Part shown: piece after piece, positions 54,715 through 63,482 of the stretch | Layout of the letters: the number at the start of each line of letters is the position of its first letter | Position numbering within the stretch: position 1 is the stretch's first letter | NCBI RefSeq assembly: GCF_008107695.1 | Contig: NZ_VIRG01000070.1 | Location: 930,001 to 994,000 of the forward strand | From: Stappia sp. BW2 | GTDB taxonomy: Bacteria > Pseudomonadota > Alphaproteobacteria > Rhizobiales > Stappiaceae | Direction: 5' to 3' | Length of the DNA: 64,000 bases | Notes under the pieces: generated by a model | Database searches by the model: none | What the model saw: only the letters and a program-made list of their open reading frames with translations | What the model was told of the DNA's origin: nothing | Program-made: the position numbers and the translations under genes

Positions 54715-55311
54715 ATGCCAAGTAACAGCGCCGGATCGTCGGCAACTCTGGAGTTCCTAAGGCATCGGCGCTCGCACCCGTGCGTTACCATGACGGTGCC
54801 TGGACCAACCGAGGAACAGATCAACGATATTCTGACCATTGCAGCGCGCGTGCCCGACCACGGCAAGCTGGCACCCTGGCGTTTTGTGCTTTACCGGCCG
54901 GACCAGGGAGAAAAGATCGGGGTCTGGCTGGCGGATCGTTACGAAGCTCTCAACGGTCCGCTCGACAGCGAGCAGCGGCAAAAGGAATTGACCCGGTTTA
55001 CCCGTGGTCCGCTGGTCATCGGTGTTCTGAGCCAGGCCGCCCAGCACCCGAAAATTCCGGTCTGGGAACAGGAGCTTTCCGCCGGAGCGGTTTGCATGAA
55101 TCTGCTCACGGCTGCGGCAGCTTCGGGCTTTGCCTCGCAGTGGCTGTCAGAATGGTTTGCTTTTGACGAAGAAGCCGCCCGTTATCTGGGCGCGCGCGAC
55201 GGCGAGCGGTTTGCCGGGTTCATTCATATAGGGACCCCGACACAGCCTCCTTTCGAGCGCCCACGCCCCAACCTTGCCGACATTGTTTCCACCTGGACAG
55301 AGACCGACTGA
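54715..55311 (+). CDS. Nitroreductase family protein
   Basis: 198-residue FMN-dependent oxidoreductase (FMN/NAD(P)H family). LEFLRHRRSHP gives the N-terminal FMN-phosphate Arg cluster; ARVPDHGKLAPWRF and GFASQWLSEWFA are typical. ATG 54715 with CAGGAT upstream; a longer frame from 54667 adds 16 residues. Three bases before a flavin reductase gene, which likely supplies or uses reduced flavin. Confidence 0.9.
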   Translation: MPSNSAGSSATLEFLRHRRSHPCVTMTVPGPTEEQINDILTIAARVPDHGKLAPWRFVLYRPDQGEKIGVWLADRYEALNGPLDSEQRQKELTRFTRGPLVIGVLSQAAQHPKIPVWEQELSAGAVCMNLLTAAAASGFASQWLSEWFAFDEEAARYLGARDGERFAGFIHIGTPTQPPFERPRPNLADIVSTWTETD

Positions 55312-55314
55312 CCC

Positions 55315-55917
55315 ATGTTTTACGAAACGGAAAAAAACGACCACGGCCTGCCGCATAATCCGTTCAAGGCGATTGTCGCCCCGCGCCCGATCGGCTGGAT
55401 TTCCAGCCTGGATGCGGACGGAAAAGCCAATCTGGCGCCCTACAGCTTCTTCAATGCTGTGTGCGATACCCCGCCAATCGTCATGTTCTCCTCGAGCGGA
55501 TACAAGGACAGCGTTTCCAATATCGATGCGACCGGCGAGTTCGTCTGCAATATGGCCAACCTCGGCCTGAAGGATGAGATGAACCAGTCTTCCGCGGGCG
55601 TTGAACACGGTGTGTCCGAGTTCGATCTGGCGGGCCTGGAGACCGCAGCCTCGCACCTGGTGAAAGCCCCACGGGTGGCAAAGGCCGTCACTGCACTGGA
55701 GTGCAAGCACCTTCAGACGCTGCGGCTGAAGACACTGACTGGAAGCGAAACGGACAATTACGTTGTTTTCGGCCAGGTTGTGGGTGTCCACATTGACGAC
55801 AGCATTCTCGTTGACGGAATGGTGGATGTGACGCTTTACAAGCCGTTGTCTCGTCTGGGCTACATGGACTATGCGTCGGTGAACGAGGTGTTCCAGATGG
55901 GGCGGCCCAAGGCCTGA
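55315..55917 (+). CDS. Flavin reductase-like domain protein
   Basis: 200-residue split-barrel FMN-binding protein with VAPRPIGWISSLDADGKANLAPYSFFN, the flavin-reductase-like signature. It is the downstream partner of the nitroreductase gene (3-base gap). Followed by a clear terminator. Confidence 0.9.
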   Translation: MFYETEKNDHGLPHNPFKAIVAPRPIGWISSLDADGKANLAPYSFFNAVCDTPPIVMFSSSGYKDSVSNIDATGEFVCNMANLGLKDEMNQSSAGVEHGVSEFDLAGLETAASHLVKAPRVAKAVTALECKHLQTLRLKTLTGSETDNYVVFGQVVGVHIDDSILVDGMVDVTLYKPLSRLGYMDYASVNEVFQMGRPKA

Positions 55918-56252
55918 CGCCGGTTCATATGATTGCAGCTATTTGAGGCGCCGGCTGTGTCGGCGCCTTTTTTCCGACTTGCCGACTCACGGAATTCGGC
56001 GTTATTTGAATAAAGTAGTCGAATTTTTCCTGGCGTGTTTTTCCAAAGGAAATGGCCGGTCGCCGCTTGGCTGTCCACATTACCGGCTTTCGGCATAAGT
56101 AGATCTATCCAGGCCCAAAAGAAAAAAGACCCGCCTGTAGTTGCCTAGATCACCGCCTGTGTGTTGTTAAGGTTTTGTTAACCTTTTGAGCGTGAAAGTT
56201 AACGCTGAAGGTTAACGAAGTGATAATTTGGTTCCGTCGAGGAGACAGGGTC
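55918..56252 (+). other. Intergenic region upstream of transglycosylase gene
   Basis: 335 bases. After the terminator (55946-55973) the sequence holds GTTAAC-rich repeats (GTTAAGG..GTTAACC..GTTAACG..GTTAACG, 56166-56217) immediately before the gene, possibly promoter or a binding site. No ORF supported. Confidence 0.45.
55946..55973 (+). terminator. Intrinsic terminator after flavin reductase gene
   Basis: AGGCGCCG-GCTGTGT-CGGCGCCT stem with T6 tail. Confidence 0.85.
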
Positions 56253-57560
56253 ATGCGAGTTGCTGACACCGCCTCGATCGCGTCTAGGATCGAGCTTGCG
56301 TTTCAGTCTGCCAGTACATCAACGGGTACGTCATTCGACTATCTGGTCAAGACAGCTGCGCGAGAATCGTCATTCAACCCCACGGCAAAGGCCAGGACAT
56401 CCAGCGCCACCGGGTTGTTCCAATTCATTGAATCCACCTGGCTGGAAACAATGAAGGAAGCTGGTCCGAAACACGGTCTTGATAAATACTCTGATCAGAT
56501 TCAACGATCCAGAAACGGAAAGTTCTATGTGAGCGACCCGCAAATGCGGCGGGAAATTCTCGAGCTGCGCAAGGACCCGGAAATCTCTTCGATGATGGCT
56601 GGGGCGCTTACACAGAAAAACGCCCAGTATCTGGAGCGCAGAATCGGGCGCGCTCCAACCGATGGCGAGCTCTATATGGCTCATTTTCTCGGAGCAAATG
56701 GGGCCAGCAGACTGATTGGGGCCGCCGATGCCAACCCTGACATGCGTGCCGACAAGATTTTTTCCTCTCAAGCCCGCGCCAACAAGCCGATCTTCTATCA
56801 TTCCAATGGCAAAGCCCGGTCGATGCAGGAAGTCTACGAGGTCATCGTTTCCAAACATGACGCCGTGACAATGATTGCGCAGGCCAGCACCAACAAGAAC
56901 CTGCGGACCTCCGGCGAGCTTAGACAGGTTGCGACCCTTCCCAATGCAAAGCCTGCGGAAGGTGCCGCGACGATCAATCAGAGATCCTTCGATCATCTGG
57001 CAGGAGACCCGGCAGCGGCCTTTGCCATGCGATCCAAGCCCGCGGGGCCAGGGCAGATTGCCAGGGCCGACTCGGCCGGGCCCCAGTTGCCACAGGAAGA
57101 GCTGTTTCAGCTGGCGAAGGCCGATGTGCCGTTGCCAGAGCGGGCCGTGAACGAGAGTGTAACCTCAACGGCGAGCGCCGCCTTTCTGGAAGAGACCACC
57201 GGGGCGGTAACGTCGAATCGTCCGGTTCCGCAAAACACGCGTGAGACTGCTGGCGACGGCAAGAATTTCGACGCGGGCGACAGAGTTCTGTCCGCTTTCC
57301 AGGCGACGGAAACGGCCAGCCCCTTTGAAGCTCTTTTCCGCAATGATGAGGCTTCGAACCAGGCTGGCGTCAATCCGCGATTCGCATCCGCCTTTGCGGC
57401 GGTGGAAGAGGCCGCCCGTTACAGCGCCCTGTCCGGAGCTTCCAACCAGGTTCAGGCGCAGGAACTGGCGTTGGTGAATCAGGGTGGACCGCTGGATCTG
57501 ACACGTTTCCTCCGCCAGAAAGCCGAAGAAGAGCAAAAGGACCTGTTACCTCCGGCCTGA
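56253..57560 (+). CDS. Transglycosylase SLT domain protein without signal peptide
   Basis: 435 residues. An SLT lysozyme-like domain occupies about residues 20-190, with catalytic Glu in AARESSFNP and structural GLFQF. The remainder is low-complexity and Pro/Ala-rich. No Sec signal is visible, so export would need another route (flagellar or type III export is one hypothesis; flagellar lytic enzymes of this type exist). ATG 56253 with AGGAGA; TTG-frame from 56220 is less likely. Followed by a DUF2336 gene. Confidence 0.85.
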   Translation: MRVADTASIASRIELAFQSASTSTGTSFDYLVKTAARESSFNPTAKARTSSATGLFQFIESTWLETMKEAGPKHGLDKYSDQIQRSRNGKFYVSDPQMRREILELRKDPEISSMMAGALTQKNAQYLERRIGRAPTDGELYMAHFLGANGASRLIGAADANPDMRADKIFSSQARANKPIFYHSNGKARSMQEVYEVIVSKHDAVTMIAQASTNKNLRTSGELRQVATLPNAKPAEGAATINQRSFDHLAGDPAAAFAMRSKPAGPGQIARADSAGPQLPQEELFQLAKADVPLPERAVNESVTSTASAAFLEETTGAVTSNRPVPQNTRETAGDGKNFDAGDRVLSAFQATETASPFEALFRNDEASNQAGVNPRFASAFAAVEEAARYSALSGASNQVQAQELALVNQGGPLDLTRFLRQKAEEEQKDLLPPA

Positions 57561-57652
57561 GGCCGGAGAACCTGGCAAAATTATGGTGAACCGATCGTTA
57601 AGCCTTTGGTGTCAGACTAACACTCGACACTTGGGAAGATTGTTTTACCGCC

Positions 57653-58807
57653 ATGAATGCATACGACTTTCACCCTCTGAACGAAGTTGACGAGCGATCC
57701 TTGGATATACGGGCCGCGCAAGAATTCGCGGACCGTTATTTGGCAGCCGAACCGGGCAGCCAGGAACAGATCAGCATGGCAGCAGCCCTGACCATCCTTC
57801 TCGACGATCCCAGCCGCGGCGTCCGCAAGGCGATAGCGAACATGCTCGCGTCGTGTAGCTATGCTCCCGGTCATGTGGTGCGTTGCCTTGCAAGCGATGT
57901 AGACGAAGTGGCTTTGCCGGTTCTGAAAAACTCCCCCATTCTGACAGACGTTGAGCTGGTCGACCTACTTGCCGAAGGCAGCGATGCTGTTCAATGCGCC
58001 ATTGCCTCGCGCGAGGGACTGCCGGCTTCGGTGTGCGCCGCGATTTGTGAGGTTGGCTGCGAGCAGGCCTGCAGGCAGCTTCTGGAAAACAGGAGTGCGC
58101 GTATTCTGCAGTCTTCGCTTCTGCGTATCGCGCAAAGGTTCGAAGACCGGCCGGATCTATGCGACCAGCTTCTGAAAACCCGGGATCTGCCGCTGACCAC
58201 GCGTTACCAGTTGCTGATGCGGCTCGCGCAGAACCTTGACGATCATCCGATCGTTCTGGAGCGGGTTCCGGAAAACCAGCGCCACACCTTCCTGAGCGAT
58301 GCGGAAGACAAGGTCGTTCTGCGGCTCGCTCTGGAAGCCGGTGCGGATGATCTGCCGGAGTTCGTCGAGCATCTGCGTCTCAACGGAAAGCTGACCACAA
58401 GGTTGTTGCTGCGCGCCGTCTGCTGTGGCCGGTTACGGTTTTTCGCTGCAGCGCTTGCCAACCTGGGCCAGGTGCCGCTGCCGAGGCTGTGCAAGCTTCT
58501 GGTGACGGTTCGCCGGTCGGCGCTGCAAGCCATGCTCCGCAAGGCTGGTCTGCCTCTGCGCGCGCACCAGGCCTTCCTTCTGGCGATCGATATCGCCCGG
58601 CAGGCGGATGCCGATTTCACCTACGACCTGGCGCTGGACGAAGCCCGGATGCTGACGGAAACGCTGTTGTCCGAAATGCAGGACGGTGCCTTGGGGGCGG
58701 ACGAAGACGTTGCCGCGTTCCTGCGCCGCTTCGCCATCGATGTTGCCCGCCTGGAAGCACGGCTACTCGTCAAGAACAGCGGGTTACGGGTGACAGCGGC
58801 CGCTTGA
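57653..58807 (+). CDS. DUF2336 family protein
   Basis: 384-residue all-alpha protein of the alphaproteobacterial DUF2336 family, function unknown; helical repeats typical (VRKAIANMLA, ALPVLKNSPIL). Cytoplasmic, no TM. 92 bases after the transglycosylase gene on the same strand; converges on the caspase-like gene. Confidence 0.9.
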   Translation: MNAYDFHPLNEVDERSLDIRAAQEFADRYLAAEPGSQEQISMAAALTILLDDPSRGVRKAIANMLASCSYAPGHVVRCLASDVDEVALPVLKNSPILTDVELVDLLAEGSDAVQCAIASREGLPASVCAAICEVGCEQACRQLLENRSARILQSSLLRIAQRFEDRPDLCDQLLKTRDLPLTTRYQLLMRLAQNLDDHPIVLERVPENQRHTFLSDAEDKVVLRLALEAGADDLPEFVEHLRLNGKLTTRLLLRAVCCGRLRFFAAALANLGQVPLPRLCKLLVTVRRSALQAMLRKAGLPLRAHQAFLLAIDIARQADADFTYDLALDEARMLTETLLSEMQDGALGADEDVAAFLRRFAIDVARLEARLLVKNSGLRVTAAA

Positions 58808-58927
58808 GCCGCTTTTGCGATCCGGCAACAGCAAATGTCTGCCTATGTTCGAAGGCGCACTTGTTTTCGGGCAGCGACCACGGACAGGTGTTAGGCTGTA
58901 TGTAAGCTGACACCCCAACCGTTCGAA

Positions 58928-58945
58928 GCCGTCTATAAAGACGGC
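58928..58945. terminator. Stem-loop between convergent DUF2336 and caspase genes
   Basis: GCCGTC-TATAAA-GACGGC in the 258-base convergent gap; no T-tract. Nothing else recognised in the gap. Confidence 0.35.
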
Positions 58946-59065
58946 GCCGGGGGATGTGCCTATCCGCAAAACGCTCCACGCCGCACCGGGGTCTTGTTTC
59001 AGATCGCGGGCTTGCCGGAACAACGCAGCTTTAAGCGTTCAAAAAATCTAGCTTCAGCCGAGCGA

Positions 59066-60823
59066 TTAAAGCCAATGGCAGTTCAATATCCAACTGGCCT
59101 TCGAGCTTTTGCAAGCAAGCTTTCTGCCGCAGGGGTGCGTCAATGTCTGTCGTCCGACACCGGGCACCATCCCGATGATCTTGTTGCCATAAACGGTCGG
59201 ACTTTTCGGGCAACTATCGGCGGTTTTGGTGGTTGTGCTCGACTTCTTGCTGTTGCCAGAAGGGTCAGGCTTTCTGGTTGCAACACAGCGGCCGTTCTTT
59301 AGTTCCTGGTTCCGTCCACAGGTCAGCGGGCAAACGCGTCCGGTTGATTTCTTGAGTTGATCCAGAATGGCGGGGCTCGGGTCGAGTGAGGCAAGATCAA
59401 TGCCCGCTTCATGCCCGTAGGTCCTCAACGCCCGACGGCTTTTGTTACCCCAGTCTCCGTCAACACGGCCAACGGAACAGCCGACCCGGTTGAGCTCGGT
59501 CTGCAGAGCCGTTGCCAGTTCCTCAGGCGAGAGCGGTGTTACCGGCGCTGGGGAGACGCTTGCCGGTGTTTCGTCGGGTGTCAGCGCAGCAACGGTGATT
59601 TCGTCAGCCGGCTTGGTTGCCGTTCTTTCAGTTGAGGTGTTCGCCGCCGAAGCGATGGTCTGGGCTTCTGCCTGTGCCTTGGCTTGGGCCTTTCGGCGCT
59701 CTTCGGCTTCGGCCTGGCGTTTGATCGACTCGATTTTCAGCCGGGCAAGGTCGGCATAGATCCCCTTGGGATACCGGGTGATGTAGCTTTCAAACATCTC
59801 CGGCCGGTTCGAGTTCTGGATCGTCTGCCAGTAGGTGATCTCGGCCGTCGTATCCGGCTTGGCCTGCTGGGCCTTGTCACGCTCCGCTTTCGCATTGATT
59901 TCGTCGATCCGGATCCGCGCGATATCAGCGAACTGACCTTCCGGGTAGCGAGACAGATAGGTCTCGAAATAAGCGGCATTCTGACCGGACTTGATGCTGT
60001 CCCAATAGGTCAGCTCAATCTGCGGGTTGATCGTCGGTTTCTTTTCTTCCGGCGGTTCGACAACTTCCACGGCTTTCAGGATGACTTCACCTGTCAGCGA
60101 GGAATTGTCCCAGGGGACCTGCTGTCCCTTGGTGGCTTCCAGGACGTCCCGACGCACCATCACAAGGTCGCGGGTAACGTCCTGCCCGGGCGTGCCCAGA
60201 TGTTTGATCAGGGCAGATGTGAACGGGCTGTTTTTGCCGTCGCCATCAAGCGCGACATTTCCCGGCTGCGTGGCAAAGGAAATGAGGGAGCCAACCCCGG
60301 ATCCGATCTTCGCAAGGCCTCTGCCAACAGCGCTTGATCGCGTTCCCATGGACCGGGCAAGGTTCTCTGTGAAGGGATTGTTCCGGCACGCATCCAGAAA
60401 GACCAGATTTACCTTCGTGCTCTGCTCCATGGCATTCAACACGAGGTTTGCTGGCAGCGTTTCGAAATCCAGGTCGAGATGGGTATCGAGCTGGGCGTCG
60501 ACTGGGACAAGATAGTTCTCGCCATTTACCTGAATGCCATGACCTGCATAGAAGAACAGGGCAAGATCAGCCTTGTCGAGCTTCTTGATGAAGGCGCGCA
60601 CGGTCTGGCGCATGTCCCTGAGGCTGAGGTCAAGGCCTGTCACCACATCGAACCCAAGATCCTTGAGCTTTTCCGACATGCCCTGTGCATCGTTATAGGG
60701 GTTCTTCAACTCCGCGACGTTGGCGTAGCCCGAGTTGCCTATCACGAGGGCTACTCTTCGTTCGGCTTGTGCGGAATTCAAAGACAGCAATAAAAGAAAA
60801 AAGACATAGAAAAAATGTTTCAC
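59066..60823 (-). CDS. Caspase-like (peptidase C14) secreted protein
   Basis: 585 residues. Signal peptide HFFYVFFLLLLSLNSAQA, then a caspase-fold domain (about 20-240): His in YAGHG and Cys in LDACRNNP, so the dyad is intact. After it come two related repeats (YWDSIKSGQNAAYFETYLSRYP and YWQTIQNSNRPEMFESYITRYP), a long Ala/Gln-rich coiled segment, a peptidoglycan-binding-like motif (LNRVGCSVGRVDGDWG) and a Cys-rich tail. Likely a periplasmic envelope protease. Start is GTG 60823, six bases after GGAGA; a TTG at 60829 is the alternative. Confidence 0.85.
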   Translation of the reverse strand: MKHFFYVFFLLLLSLNSAQAERRVALVIGNSGYANVAELKNPYNDAQGMSEKLKDLGFDVVTGLDLSLRDMRQTVRAFIKKLDKADLALFFYAGHGIQVNGENYLVPVDAQLDTHLDLDFETLPANLVLNAMEQSTKVNLVFLDACRNNPFTENLARSMGTRSSAVGRGLAKIGSGVGSLISFATQPGNVALDGDGKNSPFTSALIKHLGTPGQDVTRDLVMVRRDVLEATKGQQVPWDNSSLTGEVILKAVEVVEPPEEKKPTINPQIELTYWDSIKSGQNAAYFETYLSRYPEGQFADIARIRIDEINAKAERDKAQQAKPDTTAEITYWQTIQNSNRPEMFESYITRYPKGIYADLARLKIESIKRQAEAEERRKAQAKAQAEAQTIASAANTSTERTATKPADEITVAALTPDETPASVSPAPVTPLSPEELATALQTELNRVGCSVGRVDGDWGNKSRRALRTYGHEAGIDLASLDPSPAILDQLKKSTGRVCPLTCGRNQELKNGRCVATRKPDPSGNSKKSSTTTKTADSCPKSPTVYGNKIIGMVPGVGRQTLTHPCGRKLACKSSKASWILNCHWL

Positions 60824-60931
60824 GGCCAATCTCCAAGAATAACCGGAATGCTATGTCTGGCTGAATTCTGTGTCAATCAACTGTTTGACGTTGCTGCAGG
60901 AACGCCGTTTGAGAACCGGTCTTGCGAGACG

Positions 60932-61456
60932 TCAGGTTTCGTCCGGTTGCGGCGGGAACTGTGCAAGATATTCTTCCGTTACCCCTTGCAGGGTTTTCAG
61001 CAGTTCGACACCGGTCTTGTTGGCTTCGTCCTTTGCGCCTTCGGCCACCATGGCACGAATGGCCTCAACGTAGCGTTCGACAAGAGACAGGGGCAGCTTG
61101 TCGGGGGAGGGCACGGTTTCGATCAGGTGGCAGAAACTGGCAGCTGCCTGACCGACCAGCGGAAAGCCGAGTGTCAGGGCCTGGCCCTTGATGTTATGCG
61201 CGGCCTGAAACAGGCTGGCCAAGGTTTCGTCGTTCAATCCTTCGGTCCGAACGGCTTCCCAGGCGCGGAGCAGGGTGGCGCTTTCGTTGTCCATCCATGT
61301 TCCGAAGTGGGATGACAAGCGTGCCAGCGCCGCTTCCGCAGCCTTGACCGGATCGAACTTCTTCGCCTCGCGGGGCGTCAATTCCCGAACCTTGCTGCGC
61401 AAGTCCGATGGCGGGGACAAGATTTCATATTCCTGGTCCTTGGCAGTGTCGGCCAT
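60932..61456 (-). CDS. Histidine phosphotransfer (Hpt) domain protein
   Basis: 174-residue phosphorelay relay protein. Phosphoacceptor His in AHNIKGQALTLGF, helical bundle following. Partner kinase and regulator not in the window. Ribosome-site GAGGAC is distant. Upstream of the caspase gene in the same direction, 108 bases apart. Confidence 0.88.
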   Translation of the reverse strand: MADTAKDQEYEILSPPSDLRSKVRELTPREAKKFDPVKAAEAALARLSSHFGTWMDNESATLLRAWEAVRTEGLNDETLASLFQAAHNIKGQALTLGFPLVGQAAASFCHLIETVPSPDKLPLSLVERYVEAIRAMVAEGAKDEANKTGVELLKTLQGVTEEYLAQFPPQPDET

Positions 61457-61599
61457 GACGGCAAATGTCCTCTATATCCTGGCTTGGTCTGGCATTGAGT
61501 GCGCCCAAGAGCATGTCTTGAGCACCGTTTGCCAGAGCCTGCGCCCCGCAGTATCGACAATCATGCTTAACAGTATGTTTCCGTAAGGATGTCCTGACC

Positions 61600-62409
61600 C
61601 TAATAGCGGAACATTTCTGTGAGGATGCGCTCGTCCCAGCCGTGATCGGAATCGAACATGATCACGCCTTCCGCCTCCGGCGCCTCACGCACGGCGACAT
61701 GGGTGACATTGCGGATTTCTGTGTGGTCCGCCGATGCACTGACCGGGCGCTTGAAGGGATCGAGAATCTCGATGTCGACCTTTGCACCGTTGGGCAGGAT
61801 CGCGCCGCGCCAGCGCCGTGGCCGGAAAGCGCTGATCGGGGTGAGCGCGAGCAGCTGGGCGGTGATCGGCAGGATCGGCCCATGTGCAGAAAGATTGTAG
61901 GCGGTGCTTCCGGCGGGAGTGGCGACAATGATGCCGTCGCAAACAAGCTCTTCCAGCCGGACGCGGCCGTCGACGGATACGCGCAGCCGGGCGGCCTGCG
62001 ATGTCTGACGCAGCAAAGAAACCTCATTGATGGCCAGCGCATGATGAATGTCGTTTGCGGTTGTCGCCGTCATTTCCAGGGGACGGATGGTCGTGATGTC
62101 GGCCAGGGCAAGTCGGTCCTTCAGATCGAATTCCTTGTATTCGTTCATCAGGAAGCCGACGGAGCCGCGGTTCATGCCGTAGATCGGCTTGCCGCTGCCC
62201 ATATGCCTGTGAAGCGTTTGCAGCATCAGGCCATCGCCACCGAGCGCCACGATGACATCAGCCTCGGCCACCGGAACATTGCCGTATCGGACGGACAGGT
62301 CTTCCCGTGCCTTGAGCGCTTCCTCCGTGTCGCTGGCTACAAAGGCAAGCTTCTCGGTGGAAACCGGACGGAAGTGTTCGGCACTGGAAGGAGGCACTGA
62401 TTGGTACAT
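61600..62409 (-). CDS. nadK: NAD kinase
   Basis: 269-residue ATP-NAD kinase making NADP. Catalytic [29 protein letters not shown] are all present. The ribosome site is not evident, so the N-terminus may be mis-set. Neighbouring genes on the same strand are Hpt (downstream) and a serine protease (upstream). Confidence 0.96.
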   Translation of the reverse strand: MYQSVPPSSAEHFRPVSTEKLAFVASDTEEALKAREDLSVRYGNVPVAEADVIVALGGDGLMLQTLHRHMGSGKPIYGMNRGSVGFLMNEYKEFDLKDRLALADITTIRPLEMTATTANDIHHALAINEVSLLRQTSQAARLRVSVDGRVRLEELVCDGIIVATPAGSTAYNLSAHGPILPITAQLLALTPISAFRPRRWRGAILPNGAKVDIEILDPFKRPVSASADHTEIRNVTHVAVREAPEAEGVIMFDSDHGWDERILTEMFRY

Positions 62410-62576
62410 GAGCCGGGGAGTCTTTGCGTCTGACAGTCTGCCGGCCGGAACCTGCTGGCATTGCGAAAAGGCATCCGACCGAACTTACGGAAGTAGCACC
62501 ATAACCGGGCGACAGGCTGAGGTGCAGAGAAAATTTGTTTTTTCCGTCCGGATAGTGTTTGCGCGGCGGACGGGCA

Positions 62577-63404
62577 TCAGTCGTGCGCATCTACAGATGG
62601 TCTGAGGGGCGGGGCCTCAGGTGGGCTTTGTGCTGGACAGTGCGGGTCTGCCAGAAGGTCCTGCCATCCGTAGAAAGGCACGATGGCTGAGCGGAGATCA
62701 TCGATCCTGGCAGACATGATACCAGCCACCCGGAGCCCGTTCGGGGTTGCGACCAGAAGGGGCCCGCCAGACGCGCCTGCTTCCGAAGCGCAATCCGTCA
62801 CCCAACTGTCCTCCGTGGTGCCCAGCACGCGACAGGCAGGCACAACAGTGGGCAGGAAACGGCGGCTCCGGCGATAGCCGGCGGATTGAAATCTTGTCTC
62901 CCTGGTCAGGATCGCCGCTTCTTCCAGAGCGAGAACCGGAACGGGCTGCAAGGTGCTTGGTTCTTTCAGTACGATGACGGCGACGTCCTTGTGAATGTCC
63001 TGCAGCTTGGGTTTTTGAGCAGGTTCGTAGCCCTGTGCGATGAGCACGCAAGCAGGAACCAGACGGGCAGAGTATTCGTCCCGGCGAACACCGGCGATGA
63101 ACAGGAGGTCGTCAACCGGCAACGGTCTGCCTGTCGATTTGTTGTAAAGGCAATGGGCGGCGGTGAGCACGAGATCGGGCGCGATCAGCGTACCGGTGCA
63201 CATGGTTGTCGACTTGAACCCGGCGAAGTTGACACGGCCGATGGATGTCCAGGGAGCCTCCGTCGAGTCGATGACCTTTAGTTCGGCTGCCGTCGCGGAT
63301 GCAGCCTTGAAACAAAGCAGGGCGAGTGCGGTGAGGGCGATAGCGCGTAGTGCTATCCGTCCCGCAAATCTAAAAGGTCGATTGTTTTGCATCGCCGCCT
63401 GCAT
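62577..63404 (-). CDS. Secreted trypsin-like (S1) serine protease
   Basis: 275 residues: signal (IALTALALLCFKAASATAAE), then S1 domain with His in TAAHC, Asp in KDVAVIVL and Ser in GASGGPLL. Trypsin-like proteases of this sort are periplasmic in bacteria. Strong GAGGAGGG upstream of ATG 63404. Confidence 0.92.
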   Translation of the reverse strand: MQAAMQNNRPFRFAGRIALRAIALTALALLCFKAASATAAELKVIDSTEAPWTSIGRVNFAGFKSTTMCTGTLIAPDLVLTAAHCLYNKSTGRPLPVDDLLFIAGVRRDEYSARLVPACVLIAQGYEPAQKPKLQDIHKDVAVIVLKEPSTLQPVPVLALEEAAILTRETRFQSAGYRRSRRFLPTVVPACRVLGTTEDSWVTDCASEAGASGGPLLVATPNGLRVAGIMSARIDDLRSAIVPFYGWQDLLADPHCPAQSPPEAPPLRPSVDAHD

Positions 63405-63482
63405 GCTCCAACACCCTCCTCAAGGGCTCATCTTGGCGCTTGGAGCTTAATGCGGACCTAAGCGGACTGGCGAAAGGCCGGG

